Of a DNA stretch of 64,000 nt, positions 34,517-42,386 are shown piece by piece. Origin of the DNA: an uncultured Bacteroidia bacterium (GTDB taxonomy: Bacteria > Bacteroidota > Bacteroidia > Bacteroidales > UBA932); NCBI GenBank assembly GCA_902797435.1, contig CADBSV010000029.1, forward strand, positions 35,648 to 99,647, read 5' to 3'. The notes under the pieces were generated by a model, which had not been told where the DNA came from, made no database searches, and worked only from the letters and a program-made list of their open reading frames with translations. How positions within the stretch are numbered: the stretch's first letter is position 1; every line of letters starts with the position of its first letter. Position numbers and translations under genes: made by a program.

Positions 34517-35483
34517 CGGCACATCCGAAGGCAGACACAATCCGTCGGGTGTCTTCAAGGCGGGGGCGGTCAGCCTCGCCTTTCTAATCATCGGATACCA
34601 GGCCGCTCTTTTCGTGCACCGTGCCGCAGTTGAAAAGATTGCGTCCAACCGCGACCATCCCGACACGGTTTACGTCATCGACCGGGCGCTGGCCGCCGAA
34701 ATTCTTGAAGGGCCCGGTGTTGCAGGTAGAAACGGACCTCTGCCAGAATATCCCGCCTGCGCGGCAGACATTTCCGGACAGAGCGCCGGAGAGGGTGCCG
34801 GAGGCAGCACCCGGGGTCCCGTAATCGTGCACAAACCTTCCTCCCACTCGAGTCAGGCGCAGGCCATCTACCATGATTCCGGGCGCCGAAAGGTCGAATC
34901 GTTCCGATTCAACCCCAACACCGTCAGCGTAGAAGACCTCATCCGCTTAGGTTTCAGCGAGAAGCAGGCCATGAGCATAGACAATTACAGGGCAAAAGGC
35001 GGCAGATTCAGGCGGAAAGGCGATTTCGCAAAATCCTTTGTCGTAGCGGATTCCGTATTCCGCAGGCTCGAGCCCTTCATCGTCATTCCCCGCATCGACA
35101 TCAACAAAGCCGACTCCGCCGCTTTCGACTCCCTTCCCGGAGTAGGAGGATGGACGGCGGCGAAGATGGTGGAATACCGACGGATGCTCCATGGTTATTC
35201 CTGCCCGGAGCAGCTGATGGAAATCTACCGTTTCGACAAAGAGAGGTTCGACGGGCTCTGCGACCTCATCTCCTGCTCCCCTGTTCCTCCGTTCAGGCTC
35301 TGGTCGCTTCCCGCAGACAGCCTCCGGACTCATCCGCATATACGCTCCTGGCAGACAGCCCGCGCGATAGTCTTCTACAGGGAGCATAATCCACGGGACA
35401 AATGGACTGTGGACGGGCTTCTCTCCGCCGGAATCCTGACCGAAGACCAGACGCAGAAACTTCGCCGCTGCAGGCTGGAATAG
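34497..35483 (+). CDS. ComEA-like helix-hairpin-helix membrane-anchored protein
   Basis: 328-residue protein. An N-terminal membrane anchor (about residues 22-38, AVSLAFLIIGYQAALFV) is followed by a low-complexity linker rich in G, A and S (about 70-115). Two HhH-type regions then follow: FNPNTVSVEDLIRLGFSEKQAMSIDNYRAKGG at about 130 and RIDINKADSAAFDSLPGVGGWTAAKMVEYR at about 200. The second is the ComEA double HhH, which binds DNA non-specifically; a third degenerate copy lies at the C-terminus. ComEA pulls DNA into the periplasm during uptake. The start ATG at 34497 overlaps rsmI by 20 bases, so expression is probably coupled. The function in this organism is inferred. Confidence 0.78.
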   Translation: MAAKKNNGTSEGRHNPSGVFKAGAVSLAFLIIGYQAALFVHRAAVEKIASNRDHPDTVYVIDRALAAEILEGPGVAGRNGPLPEYPACAADISGQSAGEGAGGSTRGPVIVHKPSSHSSQAQAIYHDSGRRKVESFRFNPNTVSVEDLIRLGFSEKQAMSIDNYRAKGGRFRRKGDFAKSFVVADSVFRRLEPFIVIPRIDINKADSAAFDSLPGVGGWTAAKMVEYRRMLHGYSCPEQLMEIYRFDKERFDGLCDLISCSPVPPFRLWSLPADSLRTHPHIRSWQTARAIVFYREHNPRDKWTVDGLLSAGILTEDQTQKLRRCRLE

Positions 35484-35493
35484 TTTCCCCCAT

Positions 35494-35595
35494 CTAAAGT
35501 GCCGTTAACGTGCACAAAGACATGCACGTTAACAGCAAAATCGGCCAAAAGCGCCGTTAACGTGCACCAAAATCTGCACGTTAACGGCACTTTAG
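35494..35595. repeat. RAYT element 1, left double-hairpin repeat
   Basis: Two tandem hairpins: GTTAACGTGCA (8-base loop) TGCACGTTAAC, then GCCGTTAACGTGCA (8-base loop) TGCACGTTAACGGC. The 21-base outer ends, 35494-35514 and 35575-35595, are also perfect inverted copies of each other, so the whole unit is a nested dyad. The core 35501-35591 matches 36851-36941 at 88 of 91 positions in the same orientation. It also sits right after the comEA-like stop and could act as a terminator. Confidence 0.9.
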
Positions 35596-35609
35596 GAAGG
35601 GAAAATCCA

Positions 35610-36476
35610 TCAAAAAGCCTCTACCAGACTGCAGACATCCGGATAGGGGATTCCGGTAACGCGCGACAACTGGGCCAAATCCGCGCTGAATCTGAAACGA
35701 AGCTGTTTCAGCATCTCGGATTTCTCGGGATCGGACAATTCTTCCACAGCGGTTTTTCTGAAAAGTGAATGACACAGGTCCGAAAGTCCCGACAGTATCA
35801 CGTGATCCCTGAAAGACGGCATGGCATCCATCGCCATACGGTTTTTAGCCTTGAACGAATTGTTAAGAAAAAACTGGAACCGCTTCGGTGATCTGAACAG
35901 GTTCTCAACAAAGCTCACAGGGACGTAACTGCCTGGGTTTATGAATCCTTCATGAGTCAGCATATAATCCGGGGGCAACTGTACGTTACTGTGAATCTGG
36001 CGGATACACTCTCTTTGCGAGAGAGAAGAAAGCGGCACCCCCATGGCAGACCTCCGGGGATAAAAAAAGACGGAACCACATCCCCAGGGGTACTGTGAAG
36101 GGTGCGTGCAGATGTTGGCCGCGACACAATTCATATGGACATAGGCGATCGCCCGTTCCAGGGACTCATTACAAGCGCTTGTTTCCCTGATGTCCGAAGT
36201 ATTGCCGCGAAGATACTTTGCAAGACCGTATTTATTGCGCATATACTTGCTATACAGCAATTTGAAGTAGTCTATGAATTGCCTGGCCCCTTCTGCGCCT
36301 GCCTGCACGACAAAATGGACATGATTGGACATGAGAATGAAATTCAAAACCTTTATCCTGCACACATAGGCGGCAACGGCCACCATGTTCATCGCAGCTT
36401 TGAAATCATCCTCATCCTGAAACCATATACGGTCTTCAAGATGGCTGGTGCTTATTAAGTAGAAACGCTTCTGCAT
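35610..36476 (-). CDS. REP-associated tyrosine transposase-like protein (Y1, HUH)
   Basis: 288-residue protein related to IS200/IS605 Y1 transposases. It starts MQKRFYLISTSHLEDRIWF, the usual beta-strand start of these enzymes. FILMSNHVHFVV carries the HUH metal-binding pair (HVH). A following helix, FKLLYSKYMRNKYG, supplies candidate catalytic tyrosines. A C-terminal helix-turn-helix-like segment (LAQLSRVTGIPYPDVCSLVEA) is present. Longer starts exist (TTG 36545, ATG 36521), but the ATG at 36476 lies 1 base after the upstream gene's stop and starts the conserved domain. It should cut and join single-stranded DNA at the flanking hairpins (inferred). Confidence 0.82.
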   Translation of the reverse strand: MQKRFYLISTSHLEDRIWFQDEDDFKAAMNMVAVAAYVCRIKVLNFILMSNHVHFVVQAGAEGARQFIDYFKLLYSKYMRNKYGLAKYLRGNTSDIRETSACNESLERAIAYVHMNCVAANICTHPSQYPWGCGSVFFYPRRSAMGVPLSSLSQRECIRQIHSNVQLPPDYMLTHEGFINPGSYVPVSFVENLFRSPKRFQFFLNNSFKAKNRMAMDAMPSFRDHVILSGLSDLCHSLFRKTAVEELSDPEKSEMLKQLRFRFSADLAQLSRVTGIPYPDVCSLVEAF

Positions 36477-36477
36477 A

Positions 36478-36831
36478 CTAACTGCATTTGTTGCCTGTCC
36501 CTGAACCGGGGTAAATAACATGGATTTCTTCTCCGGCTTTTTCAAATTCTTTTCTAACCGTGTTCAAGCACTCTGCAAGATATTCAGAACCATGTTCCAA
36601 CTGTTCGAGCATTTCTTTCCGGTTGACACACAAGGAAAGGTCTGCCAGAGTCAGTGCACGCAATACTGCCAGAACGGACATTTCATTTCCACCCCAGAGA
36701 TTTGTGGCCATTGAAAACGCAGCCATTGAGGAGATGTTCGGAATAGCCTCCGGATACAAGTTTACGTCGATATCTGTATCAAAACGGATTTCACCGTTCT
36801 CGTTTTGAAGAACTTCAAGTATTTTTTTCAT
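36478..36831 (-). CDS. Unknown 117-residue protein inside RAYT element 1
   Basis: No family recognised. The sequence begins MKKILEVLQNENGEIRFDT, has a central stretch AAFSMATNLWGGNEMSVLAVLRALTLADLSL that is mildly hydrophobic and helical, and a charged helical second half (RKEMLEQLEHGSEYLAECLNTVRKEFEKAG). No signal peptide. The ATG is 20 bases from the right-hand repeat, and the stop is followed after 1 base by the transposase ATG, so the two genes form an operon enclosed by the repeats. It could be an accessory or regulatory partner of the transposase, or an older host gene trapped in the unit. Confidence 0.7.
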   Translation of the reverse strand: MKKILEVLQNENGEIRFDTDIDVNLYPEAIPNISSMAAFSMATNLWGGNEMSVLAVLRALTLADLSLCVNRKEMLEQLEHGSEYLAECLNTVRKEFEKAGEEIHVIYPGSGTGNKCS

Positions 36832-36850
36832 ATTTCGGATTAATATTACC

Positions 36851-36941
36851 GCCGTTAACGTGCACAAAGACATGCACGTTAACAGCAAAATTGGCCAAAA
36901 GTGCCGTTAACGTGCACCAAAATCTGCACGTTGACGGCACT
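36851..36941. repeat. RAYT element 1, right double-hairpin repeat
   Basis: 91-base copy of 35501-35591 with three substitutions, in the same orientation. The first hairpin is intact (GTTAACGTGCA, loop, TGCACGTTAAC). The second has one mismatch in the right arm (TTGAC for TTAAC). It lies 21 bases downstream of the recA stop and directly upstream of the unknown gene, so it may act both as recA terminator and as leader of the element. Confidence 0.9.
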
Positions 36942-36962
36942 AAGGGAGAATTCGAAAGGAGG

Positions 36963-37991
36963 CTAGTCCTTTACGGCCTTGAGGGCTTCGCGGATACGGC
37001 CTTCGATTTCGTCGGCAAGTTCGGGATTGTCGCGCAGGAGCTGTTTGGTGCCTTCGCGTCCCTGTGCGAGTTTGGAATCGCCGTAGCTGAACCACGAGCC
37101 GCTCTTGGTCACGATGCCGAGTTCGACTCCGAGGTCCACCAGCTCTCCGGCATGGGAGATGCCTTCGCCGAATACGATGTCGAATTCCGCCTTCTTGAAG
37201 GGCGGGGCCATTTTGTTCTTTACCACCTTCACGCGGGTGCGGTTTCCGGTAGCCTCATCGCCGTCCTTGAGCTGCGTGGTGCGGCGCACGTCGAGACGCA
37301 CGGAGGCGTAGAACTTGAGTGCGTTGCCACCGGTGGTGGTTTCAGGATTGCCGAACATGATGCCAATCTTCTCGCGCAGCTGGTTGATGAAGATGCAGCA
37401 GGTGTTCGTCTTGGCGATGTTGGCGGTGAGCTTGCGAAGGGCCTGGCTCATCAGACGGGCCTGCAGGCCTACTTTGTTGTCGCCCATTTCGCCTTCGATT
37501 TCCGCCTTCGGGGTAAGGGCGGCGACAGAGTCGATGACGACTATGTCAACTGCTCCCGAACGGATAAGGTTGTCGGCTATATCGCGGGCCTGCTCGCCGT
37601 TGTCGGGCTGGGATATGAGCAGGGTTTCGAGATTTACGCCGAGGCTCTTGGCGTAGCTGCGGTCGAATGCGTGTTCCGCATCGATCATCGCGGCGATTCC
37701 GCCGCGTTTCTGCGCCTCGGCGATAGCGTGGATTGCGAGGGTGGTCTTTCCGCTGGACTCAGGACCGTAGATTTCTACGATTCGCCCGCGCGGATAGCCG
37801 CCGATGCCCAGCGCATGGTCCAGCGCCACGCTGCCGCTGGGAATAACCTGGGCTTCACTCCATTCTGGCTGGTCTCCCAACTTCATGATCGTACCTTTAC
37901 CGTAGTCTTTCTCGATTTTGTCGATCGTGGCCTGAAGTGCCTTGAGTTTGGCAGCGTTCAAAACCTGTTTTTCTTCTGCTTCGTTAGCCAT
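36963..37991 (-). CDS. recA: Recombinase RecA
   Basis: 342-residue RecA, the DNA strand-exchange ATPase and SOS co-protease. The Walker A GPESSGKT is at residues 76-83; VIDSVAAL is the Walker B strand, [27 protein letters not shown] covers loop L2 and the following conserved block, and [18 protein letters not shown] lies beyond. The C-terminal tail is short and acidic/basic mixed. Its leader carries a strong hairpin. recX is not adjacent but lies about 3.4 kb away on the other strand. Confidence 0.98.
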   Translation of the reverse strand: MANEAEEKQVLNAAKLKALQATIDKIEKDYGKGTIMKLGDQPEWSEAQVIPSGSVALDHALGIGGYPRGRIVEIYGPESSGKTTLAIHAIAEAQKRGGIAAMIDAEHAFDRSYAKSLGVNLETLLISQPDNGEQARDIADNLIRSGAVDIVVIDSVAALTPKAEIEGEMGDNKVGLQARLMSQALRKLTANIAKTNTCCIFINQLREKIGIMFGNPETTTGGNALKFYASVRLDVRRTTQLKDGDEATGNRTRVKVVKNKMAPPFKKAEFDIVFGEGISHAGELVDLGVELGIVTKSGSWFSYGDSKLAQGREGTKQLLRDNPELADEIEGRIREALKAVKD

Positions 37992-38017
37992 AATGTTCAG
38001 TTGTTTTTAATTATTGC

Positions 38018-38034
38018 CCGGGGACCTTCCCCGG
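38018..38034 (-). promoter_or_regulatory. GC-rich hairpin in the recA leader
   Basis: CCGGGGA (38018-38024), a 3-base loop and TCCCCGG (38028-38034) form a perfect 7-base stem in an AT-rich leader, 27 bases upstream of the recA ATG. A TATATTTG -7-like box lies just upstream (38047-38040), so the hairpin would be at the very 5' end of the mRNA, where it could stabilise the transcript. Confidence 0.5.
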
Positions 38035-38060
38035 AGAGACAAATATAGGTAATTTTTGAT

Positions 38061-38068
38061 TAAATTTG
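38061..38068 (+). promoter_or_regulatory. -7 box close to the rlmN start
   Basis: TAAATTTG fits TAnnTTTG and ends 7 bases before the ATG at 38076, implying a leaderless or very short-leader mRNA. No TTTG is found at the -33 position. Confidence 0.45.
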
Positions 38069-38075
38069 CCTCACG

Positions 38076-39110
38076 ATGGAGAACTTGCTCGGAAAAAATC
38101 TGGAAGAACTCAGGGAGGTCGCAGCACAATGCGGCCTGAAGCCTTTCGTAGGCAATCAGCTCTGTGACTGGCTCTACAAAAAAAAGGTTTCGTCCTGGGA
38201 CATGATGCCCAACATATCCAAGGCGGCCAAAGCCGCAATTTCGGCCCGATACTCCCTTGGCACCGCCCCCGCATCGGGGAGGGCGTCATCGGCGGACGGA
38301 ACGGTGAAGTACCTGTTTCCCGTCGAATGTACGACGGCTCCGGGCATCACGGAACGTTCCGCTGTGGAGTCGGTAGTGATTCCGGACGATGACCGCAGGA
38401 CTCTCTGCGTCAGCAGTCAGGCCGGATGCAGGATGGGCTGCCGTTTCTGCATGACCGGGCGCCAGGGGTGGCACGGCAACCTTTCGACGGCGGACATCCT
38501 CAACCAGTTCATCTGCGTGGATTCTCCGGAAACGATAACCAACGCGGTGTTCATGGGCATGGGCGAACCTTTCGACAACTACGAAGCCGTCTCCAAGGCG
38601 CTCGAAGTCCTGACAGCTCCGTGGGGGTTCGCGTGGAGCCCAAAACGCATTACGGTCAGCACCATCGGAGTGCTTCCGGCGCTCAGGCGCTATCTCGACT
38701 CCCAGCGCTGCCATCTTGCGGTGAGCCTGCATAATCCCTTCCCCGAAGAAAGGGAAGCATTCATGCCCGTGCAGAAAGCCTGGGACGAGCAGGCCGTCAT
38801 ATCGCTTCTGCGGCAATACGATTTCAGCGGTCAGCGGAGAGTCAGTTTCGAATACACGATGTTCGGCGGATGGAACGACAGCAAACGGCACGCCGATGCG
38901 CTTATCCGCCTGCTCAAAGGCCTCGAATGCAGGGTCAACCTCATCCGTTTCCACAAGATTCCGGACTTCCCTTTCGAGAGTTCTTCCTCCAGCGTAATGG
39001 AAGCCTTCAAGGAAAGGCTTGGCAACAACGGTATAACATGCACCATAAGGGCATCCCGCGGAGAAGACATCCTGGCAGCCTGCGGAATGCTCGCAGGGAA
39101 ACATAAATGA
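38076..39110 (+). CDS. rlmN: 23S rRNA (adenine2503-C2)/tRNA (adenine37-C2)-methyltransferase
   Basis: 344-residue radical-SAM methyltransferase. The iron-sulfur cysteines are in CRMGCRFCMTGRQG (CxxxCxxC). GMGEPFDNY, RITVSTIGVLPAL and HLAVSLHNPFPEERE are RlmN signatures, and a catalytic Cys lies near the C-terminus in the ITCTIRASRGEDILAACG region. It methylates A2503 in the peptidyl transferase centre and A37 in some tRNAs. It overlaps the following patatin gene by 4 bases (ATGA). Confidence 0.95.
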   Translation: MENLLGKNLEELREVAAQCGLKPFVGNQLCDWLYKKKVSSWDMMPNISKAAKAAISARYSLGTAPASGRASSADGTVKYLFPVECTTAPGITERSAVESVVIPDDDRRTLCVSSQAGCRMGCRFCMTGRQGWHGNLSTADILNQFICVDSPETITNAVFMGMGEPFDNYEAVSKALEVLTAPWGFAWSPKRITVSTIGVLPALRRYLDSQRCHLAVSLHNPFPEEREAFMPVQKAWDEQAVISLLRQYDFSGQRRVSFEYTMFGGWNDSKRHADALIRLLKGLECRVNLIRFHKIPDFPFESSSSSVMEAFKERLGNNGITCTIRASRGEDILAACGMLAGKHK

Positions 39111-41449
39111 CAATGAAGAGGATAGTTTTCATATTCGTGTTTTTGCTGTGCGGCATCTCCCTTTACTCCCAGGGGAACTACAACCTCGTCTCTCCGAGCG
39201 TCGATCCCGAAGGGGATGCAATCGTTTTCGCGAAGATGCAGCGCAGGATGAGGACAGTCCGCGAGAAATACGGACGCCCCACCGTAGCCCTTGTCCTGAG
39301 CGGAGGAGGAGCGAAAGGTGCGGCCCACGTGGGCGTCATCAAGGCCCTCGAAGAAAAGGGCATCCCGGTTGACATGGTGCTGGGAACCAGCATGGGAGGG
39401 CTTGTCGGAGGGCTTTATTCTCTCGGCTATACGCCTCAGTTCCTCGATTCACTGCTGCGGACATGCGACTGGGACCTTCTGCTCAGCGACGACATCGACC
39501 AGAAATTCATTCCCTACGAGACCAAGATGCGCAGAGACAGGTTCAATCTCCTCGTTCCGATAGGATACAAGTCTTCCGACGGGGAGGACTCACCCCTGAG
39601 CGGCCTGTCCCGGAGCCTTCCGGCGGGATGGGTAAGCGGAATAAACGTGGAGAACATCATTTCGCGCCTGTCTGTAGGGTACCGCGACTCCCTCTCCTTC
39701 ATGGACCTGCCGATTCCCTTTTTCTGCGTAGCAGCCGACCTGGTGAGCGGAAAATCAAAGAACTGGACGAGCGGCGACATAGCGATGGCGATGCGCTCCA
39801 CCATGAGCATTCCCGGGCTGTTCAATCCGGTAGGATTCGAAGGCATGGCCCTGGTGGACGGGGGCACCCGCAATAATTTTCCGACCGACCTCGCAAGGGC
39901 GATGGGTGCCGACATAGTAATAGGCGTAGTTCTGAGCCAGGTCTCCCAGGAAAAGATAAGGGTGGACAACATAGGGAACATCATCTCGCAGCTCATAGAC
40001 ATGCTTTCGCGCGAAGCCTACGAGAAGAACATCATGGATGCGGACGTATATATCCACCCCGACCTGCACGAATACAACATGATGAGTTTCAACAAGGAAG
40101 CCATCGACACAATAATAACCAGGGGCTACGAAGCCGCTCAGGCGTGTTCGGAGGAACTCAATCTCGTGGCGTCCAGGACGGCCGGAAGGAAGGCCCCTTC
40201 GAGGAAAAGTCCCGCGATCGACCTTGCATCAACCAGCGTGAAGATTTCCGGCATCAGCTTTCCCGGAAAGTCCCAGACGGACGCGCTCTTCCTCCAGAAC
40301 CTCTCCGGCATAAGCCCAGGAGATACCGTAAGTTCGCCTCAGATTGAAGATGCGGTGAGTTCCATTTTCGGAACCGGCTCTTTCAGGGATGTATCTTATT
40401 CACTGCGAGGCGGCGAAGGCGGCGCGTACAATCTGCAGTTCAATCTTACCGACGGCCCCGTACACCGCATCGGAACCGGCTTCAGGGGTGACACCGAAGA
40501 CATGGTGGCCGCCATCATGGAGGTAAGCCTGGGAGCATACAAACTGAGCGGTTCCAAACTGGACCTTGAGGCACGCATCGGCCAGAACTGGTACGGACAG
40601 GCCCGCTATTCGTATCTTTCTCCGGGAGCCCCATCCTTTAATTTCAGACTCAGGTCGGGCAAGAACATGGCCAACATGATAATAGGAGGAACTGCCTGCG
40701 ACGCCGGTTTCTGGCACCACAGGGCGGAAGCCTATGCCGGAGGCCTGCGCTCTTCCAACTTCGATCTTGCAGGAGGGCTGCGCTTCGACTATTACGGTCT
40801 CAATTCGTGGCTGAGCGAGAAAAGCTTCGACGACCGGGTGACCGCCATGGACGACATGAACACCTACCGCAAGGCTTTCTTCTCCGCTTTCGGAAGCGCA
40901 AGGGCCTATACCATGGACAGCAAGTACTTCCCTACAAAGGGTTTTTCGCTCGGAGTGGACTATCAGTGGGTTTTCGGGCATGACATGTCGCAGATAATAG
41001 CCATCGACTACCGCGGGCATATCGGTCTGGGAGACATGTTCGCACTTCTTCCCTCGGCCTATCTCCGTTATGTAGTAAGCGACAGCACCGCGCCTGATGA
41101 CAACCTGTTCCTGGCCAATTTTGCAGGAGGTGCGATTCAGGGCAGGTATTTCGACCAGCAGATGAGTTTTGCAGGCTTCCACCGCTGTACCATACTCGGA
41201 GACTTCGCCGCAGACCTGGAATTCGAGCTCCGGGCAAATCCCTTCAAGAAAACCTACATTTCCCTGAAGGGAGGCACGCTCTGGTCGGCCGACGAAATCG
41301 CGGGGCTCTTCAGCGAAGGCGCCTCCTTCATCCTGGGAGGCGCCTTCGAAGTGGCATACAACGCTTTTTTCGGCCCGCTCAAATTCGACATCCAGTATAG
41401 CGGCCAGAACGGCATAGGAGCCTATGTAAGTTTCGGTTATGACTTCTAA
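39107..41449 (+). CDS. Patatin-like phospholipase with POTRA and outer-membrane barrel (type Vd-like)
   Basis: 780-residue protein with a signal peptide (IVFIFVFLLCGISLYSQ). The patatin domain (about 60-260) has the oxyanion loop LSGGGAKGAAHVG, the nucleophile elbow GTSMGG and the catalytic LVDGGTRNN. A POTRA-like segment (about 375-440) includes NLSGISPGDTVSSPQIEDA. The last about 330 residues are rich in alternating aromatic strands and end in VSFGYDF, a terminal aromatic as in outer-membrane barrels. This is the layout of PlpD/FplA type Vd autotransporters, so the enzyme is likely displayed on or released from the outer membrane. The start may also be the ATG at 39113. Confidence 0.9.
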   Translation: MTMKRIVFIFVFLLCGISLYSQGNYNLVSPSVDPEGDAIVFAKMQRRMRTVREKYGRPTVALVLSGGGAKGAAHVGVIKALEEKGIPVDMVLGTSMGGLVGGLYSLGYTPQFLDSLLRTCDWDLLLSDDIDQKFIPYETKMRRDRFNLLVPIGYKSSDGEDSPLSGLSRSLPAGWVSGINVENIISRLSVGYRDSLSFMDLPIPFFCVAADLVSGKSKNWTSGDIAMAMRSTMSIPGLFNPVGFEGMALVDGGTRNNFPTDLARAMGADIVIGVVLSQVSQEKIRVDNIGNIISQLIDMLSREAYEKNIMDADVYIHPDLHEYNMMSFNKEAIDTIITRGYEAAQACSEELNLVASRTAGRKAPSRKSPAIDLASTSVKISGISFPGKSQTDALFLQNLSGISPGDTVSSPQIEDAVSSIFGTGSFRDVSYSLRGGEGGAYNLQFNLTDGPVHRIGTGFRGDTEDMVAAIMEVSLGAYKLSGSKLDLEARIGQNWYGQARYSYLSPGAPSFNFRLRSGKNMANMIIGGTACDAGFWHHRAEAYAGGLRSSNFDLAGGLRFDYYGLNSWLSEKSFDDRVTAMDDMNTYRKAFFSAFGSARAYTMDSKYFPTKGFSLGVDYQWVFGHDMSQIIAIDYRGHIGLGDMFALLPSAYLRYVVSDSTAPDDNLFLANFAGGAIQGRYFDQQMSFAGFHRCTILGDFAADLEFELRANPFKKTYISLKGGTLWSADEIAGLFSEGASFILGGAFEVAYNAFFGPLKFDIQYSGQNGIGAYVSFGYDF

Positions 41450-41894
41450 GGAAAAAATTCTCTCCGCCCTGGAGGCCCTTTGCGCAAAGAGGGAGTATTG
41501 CTCGCAGGACATGCTCCGCAAGGCCCTTGAGCGTTGCGAAGGCGACAGCGCAATGGCCGAAGAGATAGTCTCTTCGCTCAAAGCCGGAAGATTTGTCGAT
41601 GACGCACGATATGCTTCCGCCTTCGCCAGGGAAAAAGCGTCCATCACGGGATGGGGACCGATAAAGATACGTTTTGCCCTGAGGGCCAAGGGACTCTCCG
41701 GGGAAGACATCGAAGCCGGACTCTCGGAGGTGGATTCCGAATCTGCCGGAACAAGGCTCGAAACGCTCATGAGAAACAAATGGAAGAGCCTCTCGGACGA
41801 CCCGCAGGGAAGGCTCAAACTAATCCGTTTCGCTCTCTCCAGAGGGTATGAGTACCCGGCTGTGGAGCGCCTGTCCAATGAGATAACGCGCTGA
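41439..41894 (+). CDS. recX: Regulatory protein RecX
   Basis: 151-residue helical protein with the RecX three-helix repeats. CSQDMLRKALERC..., GRFVDDARYASAFAREK and GWGPIKIRFALRAKGLSGEDIEAGL match the family. RecX binds and limits RecA filaments. It overlaps the patatin gene by 11 bases. It is unlinked from recA by about 3.4 kb and on the opposite strand. Confidence 0.9.
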   Translation: MTSKEKILSALEALCAKREYCSQDMLRKALERCEGDSAMAEEIVSSLKAGRFVDDARYASAFAREKASITGWGPIKIRFALRAKGLSGEDIEAGLSEVDSESAGTRLETLMRNKWKSLSDDPQGRLKLIRFALSRGYEYPAVERLSNEITR

Positions 41895-41896
41895 CC

Positions 41897-42376
41897 ATGG
41901 ACAACCTGCGGCTTCAGAGGATATATGCCCGCAACTGCAGCGTCCGGCGAATCGACAACGCCGAGGCCGCGCCCTTTTTCGAAGCAAACCACCGAATGGG
42001 CTACTGCACGTGCAGGCATCGCTACGGGCTGTTCGTGGAGCGCACGTCGGGAAGCGGCGAAGCGGTTCTTCCAAAAGGAAGCCTCGTCGCGGCCGCCGGG
42101 TTTTCAGGCCCGAGGAACATGACGCGAAAAGGAGGCAATCCCCGTTCCTTCGAATGGATACGCTATGCATCCCTTTCTGGCTACCGCGTGGTGGGAGGAA
42201 TGGGAAAACTCATGTCTGTCTTCGTTAAAGAACTGCACCCCGGAGACATCATGACCTATGTAAAGTCGAACGAGTCCAGCGGGGACTGTTTCAAAGCCCT
42301 CGGGTTCGAGTGCGAGGGGCGCTGGGGCAAGGAAGCCTGGGGATACGACAATCTCAAATTCAGAAAAAAATTTTAA
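41897..42376 (+). CDS. Unknown 159-residue protein, possible GNAT-like fold
   Basis: No confident family. The sequence has the pattern FFEANHRMGYCTCRHRYGLFVE, then SLVAAAGFSGPRN, SFEWIRYASLSGYRVVGGMGKLMSVFVKE, IMTYVKSNESSGDCFKALGFECEG. This resembles a GNAT-like module I associate with phage proteins near homing endonucleases and with Mom-like DNA modification proteins: N-H motif, E-x-x-R, V-V-G-G-x-x-K-L and a G-F near the end. It starts 2 bases after recX and is followed after 10 bases by the M48 gene, so it is part of a stable-looking run. The similarity is by eye only. Confidence 0.5.
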   Translation: MDNLRLQRIYARNCSVRRIDNAEAAPFFEANHRMGYCTCRHRYGLFVERTSGSGEAVLPKGSLVAAAGFSGPRNMTRKGGNPRSFEWIRYASLSGYRVVGGMGKLMSVFVKELHPGDIMTYVKSNESSGDCFKALGFECEGRWGKEAWGYDNLKFRKKF

Positions 42377-42381
42377 TTTTG
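42374..42381 (+). promoter_or_regulatory. -7 box close to the M48 lipoprotein start
   Basis: TAATTTTG fits TAnnTTTG and ends 5 bases before the ATG at 42387, at the stop codon of the preceding gene. No TTTG is found at -33. Confidence 0.35.
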
Positions 42382-42386
42382 TGAAT

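Larger units (their letters stand above)
35494..36941. mobile_element. RAYT element 1 (REP-flanked Y1 transposase unit)
   Basis: About 1.45 kb unit bounded by two nearly identical double-hairpin repeats. Between them lie, on the minus strand, a small unknown gene and an HUH/Y1 transposase-like gene. It lies between the comEA-like gene and recA, 21 bases from the recA stop. The layout is that of REP-associated tyrosine transposases with their own REP hairpins. Repeat identity (88/91) suggests recent activity or homogenisation. Confidence 0.82.

Noticed and set aside
36478-36545. Longer start for the element 1 transposase (TTG 36545 or ATG 36521)
   Set aside because: The extension overlaps the upstream gene in another frame and adds no conserved residues; the ATG at 36476 follows the upstream stop by 1 base and begins the Y1 domain.
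36478-36831. Toxin-antitoxin interpretation of the 117-residue gene plus its neighbour
   Set aside because: The neighbour is an HUH transposase, not a toxin, and no toxin or antitoxin motif is visible in the small protein.
35494-36941. Short CRISPR-like array suggested by repeated GTTAACGTGCA units
   Set aside because: Only four half-units per copy, arranged as two hairpins with 8-base loops, and no regular spacers or cas genes; a REP/RAYT unit explains them.
40400-42019. 539-codon minus-strand open frame across the patatin barrel, recX and the next gene
   Set aside because: Runs antisense through three supported genes whose junctions overlap normally.
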